Source of the DNA: a virus
Direction: 5' to 3' (one strand)
Virus record (IMG/VR): IMGVR_UViG_3300050138_000232
Span: 1 to 60,365 of that record
DNA length: 60,365 nt
In this document: positions 16,677 through 25,408 of the stretch, piece after piece
How positions within the stretch are numbered: position 1 is the stretch's first letter
Layout of the letters: each line of letters opens with the position of its first letter
Program-made: the position numbers and the translations under genes
The notes under the pieces: model-generated
Told to the model about the DNA's origin: nothing
The model's input: the letters and a program-made list of their open reading frames with translations, nothing else
Database searches by the model: none

Positions 16677-17075
16677 ATGCCGATGAACATGCCGCCACCT
16701 GGAGGATTACCTTCGCCGATGACACAGGCACCAGCTAACGCTGGGGCAGCCTCGTCACCACAAGGCAATCAAGGCAACATTCACGCAGCGATGACTAAAA
16801 TTAAGAACGCGGTTCAAATGCTTGGCGAAGCTCTCCCCTTAATTCCGATGGGTACTGAAGAACATTCCAAGGTGGCAAAGGTCATAGCTGATCTTTCCAA
16901 AGGCTTGAGCAGCGCGATGACGAATAACCCGCAACTGGAAATGGCAGCAATGCAGCAGGCGATGAAAGCCAAAGCGCAGAGTGCTCCGATGGATGCGATG
17001 GCAAGGCAATTTTCAGCAGGACAGGGCGCGGGTCAACCGCCAGCTACGTCTCAACCACAACCCGAAGCAGCGTAG
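16677..17075 (+). CDS. Hypothetical Met/Ala/Pro-rich structural-region protein
   Basis: 132 residues, MPMNMPPPGGLPSPMTQ.., with an ordered central helix (AAMTKIKNAVQMLGEALPLIPMGTEEHSKVAKVIADLSKGLS) and disordered ends. AAGGA lies before the start. Proteins of this kind often sit between portal and scaffold in podoviruses; the role is not known. Confidence 0.7.
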   Translation: MPMNMPPPGGLPSPMTQAPANAGAASSPQGNQGNIHAAMTKIKNAVQMLGEALPLIPMGTEEHSKVAKVIADLSKGLSSAMTNNPQLEMAAMQQAMKAKAQSAPMDAMARQFSAGQGAGQPPATSQPQPEAA

Positions 17076-17084
17076 GAGATATTT

Positions 17085-17264
17085 ATGGCTGATAGTTCAA
17101 CAAGTAACTTTCCAAGGGCGTATGTAAATTCCGTACGTGAAAACGATCCGGTCGTTATTCGCGTCGATCAGGATAAAGGCGAGATAGGTTCTCGTTCGTC
17201 TGGTATGCCAAAGGATATCATGACGACCGGAATGAGCTTGTCGCACGTAGGCGGAAAGGTTTAA
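17085..17264 (+). CDS. Small hypothetical protein
   Basis: 59 residues, MADSSTSNFPRAYVNSVREND.., preceded by TAGGAGATATTT with GGAG 6-7 nt before the ATG. It lies 9 nt after one gene and 3 nt before the next in the capsid operon, and has normal coding character. Hydrophilic; function unknown. Confidence 0.7.
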   Translation: MADSSTSNFPRAYVNSVRENDPVVIRVDQDKGEIGSRSSGMPKDIMTTGMSLSHVGGKV

Positions 17265-17267
17265 TTT

Positions 17268-17912
17268 ATGACCGAAGAATTTATCGAAGTCCCCAAATCC
17301 CGAATCAAACAGCTTGAAAGCGTAGCTAGTCTCGCAGATGCTCTCTGGAACGATCCTAAAGTCGGCATGACGATTAAGGAACGTTATAAGGAGATGAATC
17401 CTAACGCTAATATCCCTGAAGTAGTCGTTGCTCAGTCCAGCCGTAAGGTTGAACAGGATCTTATCGCCAAGATCGAAGCTAAAGAAAAAGCTGTCGATGA
17501 CAAGATCAGTGCCTGGGAAAAGAAAAACGCGGATAAGGAAGCTGCTGACGAGAGCAAACAGGCTGAAGCGTCTTTCGCATCAGAGGTCGAAGCTACCAAA
17601 GCTAAATATAAGCTCACTCAGGAAGGCATGGAGAAAGTCTTTGCCCGCATGAAAGAGAAGAACAATCCTGACGTGGAAGCTGCAGCAGCATGGGTTACTG
17701 ATCATGAAGTTAAAGCTGCTCCTACCTCCGGATATAATGATTCTGCATTCAATCCTTATGGCTCAAAATCGGAAGATAAGAGTTGGGAACTTTTGAATAA
17801 GAATCCGTTCGATGGAAAATTCGCCGAACAGGAGATCAACCGTATCGCTCAGGACTTTGCTGGTGGTCGCGCCCATCTTTATGGGCCGAACGGCATGGGC
17901 GGCGAACTATAA
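17268..17912 (+). CDS. Probable scaffolding protein
   Basis: 214 residues, highly charged and helical (KVEQDLIAKIEAKEKAVDDKISAWEKKNADKEAADE), immediately upstream of the major capsid gene. Length, acidic coiled-coil character and position are what scaffolds show; no sequence motif proves it. It would guide capsid assembly and leave the head before packaging. Confidence 0.7.
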   Translation: MTEEFIEVPKSRIKQLESVASLADALWNDPKVGMTIKERYKEMNPNANIPEVVVAQSSRKVEQDLIAKIEAKEKAVDDKISAWEKKNADKEAADESKQAEASFASEVEATKAKYKLTQEGMEKVFARMKEKNNPDVEAAAAWVTDHEVKAAPTSGYNDSAFNPYGSKSEDKSWELLNKNPFDGKFAEQEINRIAQDFAGGRAHLYGPNGMGGEL

Positions 17913-17928
17913 AACAGGAGAATAAACA

Positions 17929-18993
17929 ATGGCTTTCCCAACAACGGTGCAGACTCCTCCAGTCTCGGGTATTCTTCCAGGTGGTGCCACGCAGGCCCAA
18001 CTTGCAGCAATCACCCGTCGTGCAGTAGTCCCTACGGTATTCTGTCAGATTTATCAGTCTCATCCGTTGCTGAGTCTGTTATTCTCTAATTCCCAACGCG
18101 CTAAAGGCGGCGTGTCGGCCATCACCATCCCGGTTCAGGGTGCTCCGTTTACCAACTTCTCATGGGGCGGTTTCGGTGGCGACTTTGCGATGCCTCAGGA
18201 TCAGGACGCGATTACCAATCTTCAGTTCAACTTGAAGCTCGGCATGGTCCCAATGGGCTTCTTCGGTATGGAGGCTTTGATTCAAGCGTCAGAAGTCATC
18301 ATTCCAAAGCTTCGTGTCGTAATGTCAGACGCGGCGGTTGTAATGAAGAAAGCGTTCGCCTCGGCTATGTACGCCAACAACGCGGCAAACCCTCTTGTTA
18401 TCGATTCGCTTGTTCAGGCTTATGACAACGGCACGCTGACCACATCTTACGGCGGTATCACACGCACCGGCAATCCCTGGATTCAAGGTCAGTATTATAC
18501 CAATATCGGCGCTCAGGCAGTAACCCGCGCCGGTATGGCAACTCTTCTCACTCAGATCTCGACCGCAGCCGGTGGCGAATCACCAGATTTCATGGTGATG
18601 AATCCTGCAAACTGGGCAGCCTTGATGACAGATTTCATGGGTTATGAGCAGTATCAGACGCGTCCGCGCTCAATGTACGGCAAAGACGACGTCGTAAACG
18701 CTGGATTCCGTGCGATCCGCGTTCTCGATACTCCCATCTTCCCGGATCCGTATTGCCCTGTCGGTCAGGCGTTTGCGATTAATTCGCGTTATCTGTCTCT
18801 GTATTTGTCGGAATACGCTCCGTTTGCCTTCTCAGGCTTCCATTCGCTGATCCCTCTCGGTCAGATCGCAGATATCGGCGTGTTGTTCTCAGCACTCGAT
18901 CTCGTTTGCGCCAAGCCTTCTTCGGGAGCCTATATCACGGGTATTTCCAACGCAGCGTGGAACGGCCCTCTCGCAACACCTGCAGTAATCTAA
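17929..18993 (+). CDS. Major capsid protein
   Basis: 354 residues. It follows a scaffold-like gene behind a strong AGGAG site and has the mixed, evenly hydrophobic composition of coat proteins (GMVPMGFFGMEALIQASEVIIPKLRVVMSDAAVVMKKAFASAMYANN as the spine-helix-like region). LLTQIS..PDFMVMNPANWAALM and FRAIRVLDTPIFPDPYCPVG recall the A-domain of HK97-fold capsids. Assignment rests mainly on position and size. Confidence 0.8.
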   Translation: MAFPTTVQTPPVSGILPGGATQAQLAAITRRAVVPTVFCQIYQSHPLLSLLFSNSQRAKGGVSAITIPVQGAPFTNFSWGGFGGDFAMPQDQDAITNLQFNLKLGMVPMGFFGMEALIQASEVIIPKLRVVMSDAAVVMKKAFASAMYANNAANPLVIDSLVQAYDNGTLTTSYGGITRTGNPWIQGQYYTNIGAQAVTRAGMATLLTQISTAAGGESPDFMVMNPANWAALMTDFMGYEQYQTRPRSMYGKDDVVNAGFRAIRVLDTPIFPDPYCPVGQAFAINSRYLSLYLSEYAPFAFSGFHSLIPLGQIADIGVLFSALDLVCAKPSSGAYITGISNAAWNGPLATPAVI

Positions 18994-19003
18994 GGAGCTT
19001 AAT

Positions 19004-20107
19004 ATGACAAACATTTTTGGTGCATCTGGCGTATACCCAACCCCTCGCGGGCAGGCGTCCATCGCTTTCGATCTTCAGCCAGGTGCGGTACGCTTAATAC
19101 CCCCAGGCGCGTGGTTGATCGACACCGGTCCGTACACTACAACTCAAGAGTACGATCCCGTTCAGGGTCAGTGGTTGACCCCCGGTGGTGATAATGGCGG
19201 CTTCTCCGGCGGTCCGCAATATGTGAACTCAGATGGTAACAACTATCGCGTAGCAAACCTCTGCGGTTGCATTGTCGGCGCCTCAGTAACAACTGCTGGC
19301 TCAGCATATAGCGCAGCCACTCCTCCGGTTGTAACTTTCACCAACGCGACCAACGCGGCGGCTACCGCAATTGTCGGCGGAGCAGTCAGCACTTCGGTGA
19401 CAGTAACGAACGGCGGCTCAGGTTATGTATATCCTCCTGTCGTGTTCTGTGATTCGCCACCAATTGGCGCCGGTTATCAGGCTACAATGACTTGTGCGCT
19501 TACTTCGGGCGCAGTATCTTCGGTCACTGTTAACAATCAAGGCGCCGGTTATACGAACGTTCCGAACATCTACTTCTTGAATGATGCTCGTGACACGGCT
19601 GGCATTGGTGCGGCAGCAGTCGCCACGCTCACGGGCGCAGGTACTGTGACTCAGCTCATCATCACCAACCACGGCAACCCGAACACAACCTTGCAGCCTG
19701 TAATTGCTTTCTCAAGCGGCTCGGCAGCAGCGTTCCCGATCATGGTTCGTGCTATCGGCGGCGCTACGACTTCAACTGCAGGCTCCGGTTATTCAGGTCT
19801 CGTCATCCTTCAGGGATGGGGCACTGGGTTTAACGCTGCAGCAAACGTTCTCACCAATCCGCGTTGGACAACTAACCTTGTCCGTACCCGCGTCGGTACG
19901 CTATTGCTCGGTACAGCAACGTCCGGCGGTGCATTGACTGGCGGCGGCGCGTCTCTGTTCGACGGTGGCATCTATGCAGGCAGCGCTCCTTCGGCGTTGA
20001 TCCTCGGCGGCGGCCCGCTCGGTTTGATCAACACTGGTGCTATTGCAGCGGTTACGACCTTCACCTGGGCAAACCCGACTGATACGATCACGTTGCAACC
20101 TGTCTAA
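19004..20107 (+). CDS. Virion protein with G-x-G-Y repeat modules (decoration-like)
   Basis: 367 residues directly after the capsid gene. Residues about 95-230 hold at least three repeats of the form VTNGGSGYVYPPVVF, VNNQGAGYTNVPNIYF and TAGSAYSAATPPVVTF, each separated by an Ala/Gly/Thr-rich strand. The same module is found in the proteins at 21665 and 34072. The last 100 residues are Gly/Ala/Leu-rich. A surface or capsid-decorating role fits the position. Confidence 0.7.
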   Translation: MTNIFGASGVYPTPRGQASIAFDLQPGAVRLIPPGAWLIDTGPYTTTQEYDPVQGQWLTPGGDNGGFSGGPQYVNSDGNNYRVANLCGCIVGASVTTAGSAYSAATPPVVTFTNATNAAATAIVGGAVSTSVTVTNGGSGYVYPPVVFCDSPPIGAGYQATMTCALTSGAVSSVTVNNQGAGYTNVPNIYFLNDARDTAGIGAAAVATLTGAGTVTQLIITNHGNPNTTLQPVIAFSSGSAAAFPIMVRAIGGATTSTAGSGYSGLVILQGWGTGFNAAANVLTNPRWTTNLVRTRVGTLLLGTATSGGALTGGGASLFDGGIYAGSAPSALILGGGPLGLINTGAIAAVTTFTWANPTDTITLQPV

Positions 20108-20115
20108 TATTAACT

Positions 20116-20142
20116 GACGAGGCTTCAGGCTTCGAGAGCCTC
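20116..20142 (+). repeat. Hairpin between capsid and adaptor genes
   Basis: CGAGGCT and AGCCTCG form a 7-bp stem with a 12-nt loop. No T-run follows, so it is unlikely to stop transcription; it may be an RNA processing or attenuation site. Confidence 0.5.
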
Positions 20143-20156
20143 GATACTGAGGTTCT

Positions 20157-20960
20157 ATGGTTCAACTCGCTGATTATAAACTAGATACTCTCGCTCTCCT
20201 TCGGGATAGCGGGAGTCAGTTTACTTCCGATCAGATGCTCACGCGGTATATCAATCTCGCTCGGGTTGAGATAGCCAAGCGTTCAGCTTGTTTGCAAGCT
20301 GTAATAACTGGTCAATCCCCTTTCGGAACAACTTCCCAGCCTGGAAACGCCATCCCCGGAGCGATGGTTCCAGGCATGTTGCCGAACACAGCGGCGAGTA
20401 ACGCGAACTCAGCCGGAGCGGCGTCTACAGCTTCGAATAATTTTGTAACCATCCCCGGCGTAGAATTGTATTCGTATCAATACGCTAAGCCGTTTCTTCA
20501 GGCCCAATACTCTGGCTATGAGGCTGTTATTTATGTGTCCAACGTTAGTGTAAACTGGAGCGGGACGCGTCCGACGCTTAACTGGCTGCCTTGGAACGAT
20601 CTTCAGGCATATTGCAGGGCGTATAACCTTGGAGTAACGAGTTATCCGTGCGTATGGTCGCAGAAAGGGGTTGGACAGAGCGGTCAGATATGGTTGTTCC
20701 CCGTCCCATTCAGCTCTTCTTTTGCCGAAATGGAGTGGGAATCTATATGCACTCCTAAAGCGTTACATACGAATTCAGATTTCGAAGCGCTTCCAGATAT
20801 GTATCATGGCTGCGTGAAGTATTACGCGGCAAGACTAGCGTATTTAGGCCAACAACGTTCTGGCATGGCTACGATAATGGATGGTTTGTTTGAAGAACAG
20901 CTGTTGCTCAATGGTGTTGCTGCCGATTGGGGACACGTAGACGGGTATTATAACTCATGA
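20157..20960 (+). CDS. Head-to-tail adaptor (tail tubular A-like) protein
   Basis: 267 residues. The opening LADYKLDTLALLRDSGSQFTSDQMLTRYINLARVEIAKRS resembles the helical N terminus of podovirus adaptors that bind the portal. The tail LPDMYHGCVKYYAARLAYLGQQRSGMATIMDGLFEEQLLL is also typical. It should form the ring connecting portal to the nozzle encoded at 21665. GAGG precedes the start. Confidence 0.7.
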   Translation: MVQLADYKLDTLALLRDSGSQFTSDQMLTRYINLARVEIAKRSACLQAVITGQSPFGTTSQPGNAIPGAMVPGMLPNTAASNANSAGAASTASNNFVTIPGVELYSYQYAKPFLQAQYSGYEAVIYVSNVSVNWSGTRPTLNWLPWNDLQAYCRAYNLGVTSYPCVWSQKGVGQSGQIWLFPVPFSSSFAEMEWESICTPKALHTNSDFEALPDMYHGCVKYYAARLAYLGQQRSGMATIMDGLFEEQLLLNGVAADWGHVDGYYNS

Positions 20961-21148
20961 CCATGACCGGCACAGATGAAACGGCTACAGCAGTGTCTTT
21001 GGCTAAGAATTTGCTCAGTTAATGCGACGGATATGGAGAAATAACGTTTCCTAAAGCGACTTTGAAAATCGTACTGGAAGCATTTGTTGATCAATGGAAA
21101 TTTGGACAAGATAAAGCGCGAGCTGATTTTAAGAAAGTGGCTAAATGA
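20957..21148 (+). pseudogene. Small ORF with an in-frame TAA
   Basis: From ATG at 20957 (overlapping the adaptor stop) the frame encodes 21 residues, MTMTGTDETATAVSLAKNLLS. It then meets TAA at 21020-21022 and continues open for 41 more sense codons (CDGYGEITFPKATLKIVLEA.., ending DFKKVAK) to TGA at 21148. The next gene starts 1 nt later. Normal spacing and normal composition on both sides suggest a single 63-residue gene split by one nonsense codon: a mutation, an assembly base error or readthrough. Confidence 0.6.
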
Positions 21149-21149
21149 T

Positions 21150-21665
21150 ATGGATAACGAACAAGAGAAAAACATATTAGCTCAAATTGCAAGACTTCCG
21201 GGCATCACGCCTCAACAATTGCAAGCGTTGAATACTTATCAACAATTATCTGCTAATAAAAGAAGAGAAGATGAACTGAATAGTAATTTCGCTAAGAATA
21301 AATCCTACGCGAAAGAGGGAGTCTATGAGACAGAGTTGCCTGCGGACAAAGAAGAGGCTTTCTCCGCTTGGGTTGAGCAAAATAAAGTTCCGTATGATTC
21401 AAAAATGTCTGTTCAGGATTACGATATGCGTGGTTTTTGGCAGGCTTTGCAAAACAAAGACCCGAGGGCTGTTTCTGCCATAGATCCTAATGACCAGAAA
21501 ATCCATTATCCGGATTACTGGAAAACTCCGTATCACGAGACGTTCAGCAACGAGAGTCAATGGGCCACGGATAAAGCACCGAAATGGAACGATAAAGATC
21601 AATTGGTGGATTTATCCGGTAAGGTCGTTTTCGACGACAGGGCTCAGAATAAGGCATCTAAATAA
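21150..21665 (+). CDS. Hypothetical virion-region protein
   Basis: 171 residues from MDNEQEKNILAQIARLPGITPQQLQALNTYQQLS. Helical and charged at the start, then aromatic (DMRGFWQALQNKDPRAVSAIDPNDQKIHYPDYWKTPYHETFSNESQW). HYPDYWKTPYHETFSNES is a pattern seen in podovirus virion proteins. Start 21150 is chosen because it follows the previous stop. A link to ejection proteins is inferred from position. Confidence 0.7.
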   Translation: MDNEQEKNILAQIARLPGITPQQLQALNTYQQLSANKRREDELNSNFAKNKSYAKEGVYETELPADKEEAFSAWVEQNKVPYDSKMSVQDYDMRGFWQALQNKDPRAVSAIDPNDQKIHYPDYWKTPYHETFSNESQWATDKAPKWNDKDQLVDLSGKVVFDDRAQNKASK

Positions 21666-23971
21666 TGTTGGATCCGCAAATTAAAAAACAAATGGCTGAA
21701 GAGGAGAAATTCTTCGGTATAAAGCCGGGGTTTCAAGTCTTTACTCCATACCCGTTCGGCTCAATGAACCAGCAAAATTCTCGTCAAGGCGTTGATGACA
21801 AGGATTTCTTCTGGGTAGAGAATTTCATTAAGGTCGGTCAAGCCAATATTCGCACGATCTGGGATCATGGAACAGCCCTTTACACAGCGCCGGTCGGGAA
21901 AACTATTGTTTATTTTTCGTTCTTTAACATAGGGACGTTGGATCTGGTTGCTGTATTTCTGTCTGACGGCACGGCTATGGAAATAAATACTGACACTGGC
22001 GTCGAGACGATCATAACTTCGACATCTGGTTTGTTTTACGCTGGTAGCGGACAACTTCCTGTTGCAGGACAATGGGGTACTCAATATTTATTAATTGCCA
22101 ATAATATTAATTCCAACGCCTACTGGATATGGGATCGTATATCGCTTTATGGTTCTGGAGGACTTGCTCCTCAAGTAACGATGAATAATAGCGGATCGGG
22201 TTACAGTTCCCCTCCGGGCGTCACATTCTTTGGAGGTCAGGGAAGCGGCGCTACGGGAACCGCCACGGTCACAGCCGGTGTGATCACTTCCGTCCAGATA
22301 ACTAATCCAGGAAGCGGTTATAAGCCTGGAGATATAGTACAAGTTCAGTTTACCGGTGGCGGCAGTGATAATGGAGCCATATTAACTCCTGTGATGACTC
22401 CGACACCGATCGGTCATGTGAGTCTTCTGGCCGGAGGATCGAATTACACCTCCGGCGTTACGGTTGCCATCACCGGCGGAGGGGGGTCGGGAGCAACAGC
22501 AACGGCAACTCAAAGTGGCGGAATAATAAATTCGATAACTCTGACTAATGCAGGTAGCGGTTTTACCTCGATGCCGACGGTGACGTTCACCGATTCGACA
22601 GGCACAGGCGCGATAGCGCAAGTGTCTTTATTCCAAACAACGGTCGCGACGGTAACTGTGACCAACGGCGGAACGAATTTCCCATCTGTTCCAACTTTGA
22701 CTTTCGTCGGAGGAGGAGCCAGCGTCCAGGCGACCGCCACGGCAACGTTGACGACGAAAGCAATCAGTAGTGTTGCCGTGGGTGGCGGGGGAACCGCGTA
22801 TACAAGCGTTCCGGCTATTGTCGTTCAATCCGGCATTAATAACTCCGCTCAAGCAACCGCATCCCTGATGCCTTTTGGCGTAAGCGGTTCGTCAATCGAA
22901 ACATTTCAATCACGGGTATGGCTGCCTTTCCCTAATCAAGCTGGAAGTATAAGTACCGGCGGGCAGTTTCTAGTATCGGCGCCGGGATCAGTTACCGACT
23001 TCGCTCCTTCGGACGGAGGGCTTGTTTTTACTTCTACCGACTCGTTCCTTAGAGCTCAATACACCAATATTAAACAGAGCAACGGGTATCTTTATCCGAT
23101 AGGAGATAGCTCAGTCAGTGTTATATCAAACGTGCAGACGGTAGGCAGCCCGTCGGTAACGACATTCAACTACCAGAATACAGACCCTCAGACTGGTTCG
23201 TCGTGGCGGGATAGTCTAACTGCCTATTCCAGAACAATACTTTTTGCAAATCCGTTCGGCGTGTTTGGTCTTTACGGCGGAGCGGTGACGAAGATAAGCA
23301 AGAAAATGGACACTATATTTGACAACTTCGTGCCACCTTCAGCTGGAGGGGTGACTCCGACGTCAGCAGTTGCCAACATTTTTAGTATAAAAGTCTTCCT
23401 AATAAACATGACCATAACTGATCCGTTTACCAACACGACGCGAACAGTTATGTTGGCTTGGGATGAAACAGACTGGCACGTATTCAGTCAATCGATGGCG
23501 TTTACTTATATCGGAACGCAGGAAGTCAGCAGCAATCTTATTGCGTGGGGAACTGACGGCAACAGCTTATATCCGATGTTTACGACACCTTCGACTATTG
23601 AGAAGAAATTAGCGACAAAGCTGTATGGACAAGAAAAGTTCCTTGTTCAGGAAGAAGCTATGGGTGTATATTTACAAGTTCAGGATTTGTCGGCAAACGG
23701 CGCTGGAATAACGATAGCGTCTCTGTCTGTTGATGCTGAACACGGAGTGTATCCGGTTCCGAATATCCCAGCCATTCCTACACCTTCTACGCCTCCATAT
23801 TATCCGATTGTATCCATTGGTGCCGGAGATGTTATTGGCGATAATCTAGGATTAACTTTAACTTCTAATAGTTTAGATTTTACAATTTCATATCTTGGAA
23901 TCGGCTATATCGATGCAGGTAGTATCGCGATGAGTTCGACACCTATTAATGGACAGATTCTTACAGAATAG
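21665..23971 (+). CDS. Tail nozzle-like (tail tubular B-type) protein with inserted G-x-G-Y repeats
   Basis: 768 residues. The N-terminal (about 1-160) and C-terminal (about 400-768) parts resemble podovirus nozzle proteins: TLDLVAVFLSDGTAMEINTDTG early and FQSRVWLPFPNQ, FASTDSFLRAQY-type and FLVQEEAMGVYLQVQ later. Between about 170 and 395 lie four to five repeat modules (NNSGSGYSSPPGVTFFG, TNPGSGYKPGDIVQVQF, TNAGSGFTSMPTVTF, TNGGTNFPSVPTLTF). The repeats look inserted into the nozzle core and may form surface loops that meet the host cell. Confidence 0.65.
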   Translation: MLDPQIKKQMAEEEKFFGIKPGFQVFTPYPFGSMNQQNSRQGVDDKDFFWVENFIKVGQANIRTIWDHGTALYTAPVGKTIVYFSFFNIGTLDLVAVFLSDGTAMEINTDTGVETIITSTSGLFYAGSGQLPVAGQWGTQYLLIANNINSNAYWIWDRISLYGSGGLAPQVTMNNSGSGYSSPPGVTFFGGQGSGATGTATVTAGVITSVQITNPGSGYKPGDIVQVQFTGGGSDNGAILTPVMTPTPIGHVSLLAGGSNYTSGVTVAITGGGGSGATATATQSGGIINSITLTNAGSGFTSMPTVTFTDSTGTGAIAQVSLFQTTVATVTVTNGGTNFPSVPTLTFVGGGASVQATATATLTTKAISSVAVGGGGTAYTSVPAIVVQSGINNSAQATASLMPFGVSGSSIETFQSRVWLPFPNQAGSISTGGQFLVSAPGSVTDFAPSDGGLVFTSTDSFLRAQYTNIKQSNGYLYPIGDSSVSVISNVQTVGSPSVTTFNYQNTDPQTGSSWRDSLTAYSRTILFANPFGVFGLYGGAVTKISKKMDTIFDNFVPPSAGGVTPTSAVANIFSIKVFLINMTITDPFTNTTRTVMLAWDETDWHVFSQSMAFTYIGTQEVSSNLIAWGTDGNSLYPMFTTPSTIEKKLATKLYGQEKFLVQEEAMGVYLQVQDLSANGAGITIASLSVDAEHGVYPVPNIPAIPTPSTPPYYPIVSIGAGDVIGDNLGLTLTSNSLDFTISYLGIGYIDAGSIAMSSTPINGQILTE

Positions 23972-24001
23972 TTATAATATTGAAACAAAAGGAGTAATAT
24001 C

Positions 24002-24334
24002 ATGGCTAAAAAGAAAAACTATCCGATGGTCGTTGGCGCCGCAGAATATTCGTCACCTCCTCTTTCTGATAACAATCCTTCCTCAGGTCTTGTTGGTCAA
24101 CCGAACGCTTCTATAGTCGGCTATGGTTATAAGGATGGAACGAATCGCAAATGCATGCCATGTGCTGTAGCAGACGGGGAATGCAAGATTCCGGACGATG
24201 TCGTGGTCAATACCGCTAACGGTATTGCTCGCTCACGCGGCAAGAACCCCGGCGCCCAATATAATTGGGGAGATACGACTGACGGTGTCTGGAACAACAA
24301 TGATTTCGACGATACGAATATGACCGGCATGTAA
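24002..24334 (+). CDS. Hypothetical protein with CMPC motif
   Basis: 110 residues, MAKKKNYPMVVGAAEYSSPP.., with CMPCAVADGEC in the middle and a Gly/Asn/Asp-rich end. AAGGAG precedes the start. It shares a TAATG overlap with the next gene. Not recognised. Confidence 0.65.
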   Translation: MAKKKNYPMVVGAAEYSSPPLSDNNPSSGLVGQPNASIVGYGYKDGTNRKCMPCAVADGECKIPDDVVVNTANGIARSRGKNPGAQYNWGDTTDGVWNNNDFDDTNMTGM

Positions 24335-24666
24335 TGCTCGTAACGTTACTCAATACTCCTAAAACGTTGAAAGATTGGGAAATATGGAGTTTCGCCAACA
24401 GAGATATTCAGTTCCAAATACGGCAAGCGATACAGAGACAGAGAAACGTCAATCTTCAGGAATACCAATTATCTCCTATAAACTTCGATCGATTTCAGGA
24501 TTACCTCTATAATAACCAGCAAGGTCATAATGACTTCAATTCAGAGCTTGACCTGCAAAGCTCTGATTTAAGTTCCGTCGATATAAAAGACGAGAAACAA
24601 CTGCAGAACTGGATATATCTAGGTTATAAAGAGCTACAAAACGCTTGTCAGGTATTAAAGATTTGA
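24334..24666 (+). CDS. Hypothetical helical protein
   Basis: 110 residues, rich in Gln, Leu and Asp (IRQAIQRQRNVNLQEYQLSPINFDRFQDYLYNNQQG). No signal or membrane segment. Coupled to the upstream gene; stops 4 nt inside the promoter at 24663. Confidence 0.65.
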   Translation: MLVTLLNTPKTLKDWEIWSFANRDIQFQIRQAIQRQRNVNLQEYQLSPINFDRFQDYLYNNQQGHNDFNSELDLQSSDLSSVDIKDEKQLQNWIYLGYKELQNACQVLKI

Positions 24667-24697
24667 CACAACTACCCCGTAGTGGTACAAAGTGGGT
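24663..24697 (+). promoter_or_regulatory. Palindrome-spaced leaderless promoter of the lipoprotein gene
   Basis: Perfect -35 TTGACA (24663-24668), 17-bp spacer containing most of the palindrome ACTACCCCGTAGTGGTACA (24671-24689), -10 TACAAA (24686-24691), then 6 nt to the ATG at 24698. No Shine-Dalgarno is present, so transcription would begin at or next to the start codon. A protein bound to the palindrome would block RNA polymerase directly. Confidence 0.7.
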
Positions 24698-24991
24698 ATG
24701 AAAAAATATATTTTATTGCTGTTTTTGACAAGTTGTACCCCAGTGTTCTTCACAGAACCGAGTCTGGCGACTCCTCCTTCTGATCAAGTCAAATATCACG
24801 CTGACTTAAAGGCGTGTGAGGAAGAACAAAAATCAAGCGCTGTTGAATTAATAACTGCAGGTCTCATTCCAGGCATGGTTCCTGTCTCGACCGTCATGAT
24901 AGGTGAAGGAAAAGGGGACGACATTTTCAAAAGCCGGTACACCATTCGAGATGAATGCATGGTCAAGAAAGGTTATGTTTTAGCTAAATGA
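24698..24991 (+). CDS. Phage-encoded lipoprotein
   Basis: 97 residues. MKKYILLLFLTSC is a short type II signal with lipobox LTSC (Cys13), so the mature protein would be anchored to a membrane. The mature part (DLKACEEEQKSSAVELITAGLIPGMVPVSTVMIGEG) is not recognised. Its own promoter inside the virion operon suggests a function at another time, for example superinfection exclusion; that is inference. Start 24698 is preferred to GTG 24692. Confidence 0.72.
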   Translation: MKKYILLLFLTSCTPVFFTEPSLATPPSDQVKYHADLKACEEEQKSSAVELITAGLIPGMVPVSTVMIGEGKGDDIFKSRYTIRDECMVKKGYVLAK

Positions 24992-25398
24992 TCCGCCAAG
25001 TAACGACAGATGACCGCGAGTGGATACTGGATGTCTGTGAATCTGTATATTCAGGGACAGAGTTCGGTTGGAATCGTGACGACGCGGCTACGTCGTTTGA
25101 CGCTATAATTCAAAGCAATAAAACATTGTTACTACGCGGAGATAATACGTTTTTTTACGCTGCTTTAGAGCCTAACTTGTGTGATTACAGCAAACGAGCA
25201 GCGTACATGGAACTTCTTGTAGGGAAAGGCAACTCAGGAACGGAAGCCTACAGACTTGTTGAAATGGCAAAAGAATGGTGTATACTTAACAAAGTTAATA
25301 GATTAACCATATCTTCGATTACCGAGCATAATTTCGGGGAATTGATCGTAAAACGTCTCGGGGCTGTGGCCAGGGTGGTGTACGATATAAACTTATGA
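24988..25398 (+). CDS. GNAT-type acetyltransferase-like protein
   Basis: 136 residues. AYMELLVGKGNSGTEAYRLVEMAKEWCILNKVNRLTISS corresponds to the acetyl-CoA-binding beta4-alpha3 region of GNAT proteins, with a compact N terminus MIRQVTTDDREWILDVCESVY typical of phage members placed among internal virion genes. Catalysis is unproven. It overlaps the lipoprotein gene by four bases. Confidence 0.7.
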   Translation: MIRQVTTDDREWILDVCESVYSGTEFGWNRDDAATSFDAIIQSNKTLLLRGDNTFFYAALEPNLCDYSKRAAYMELLVGKGNSGTEAYRLVEMAKEWCILNKVNRLTISSITEHNFGELIVKRLGAVARVVYDINL

Positions 25399-25408
25399 GA
25401 GTTACATC

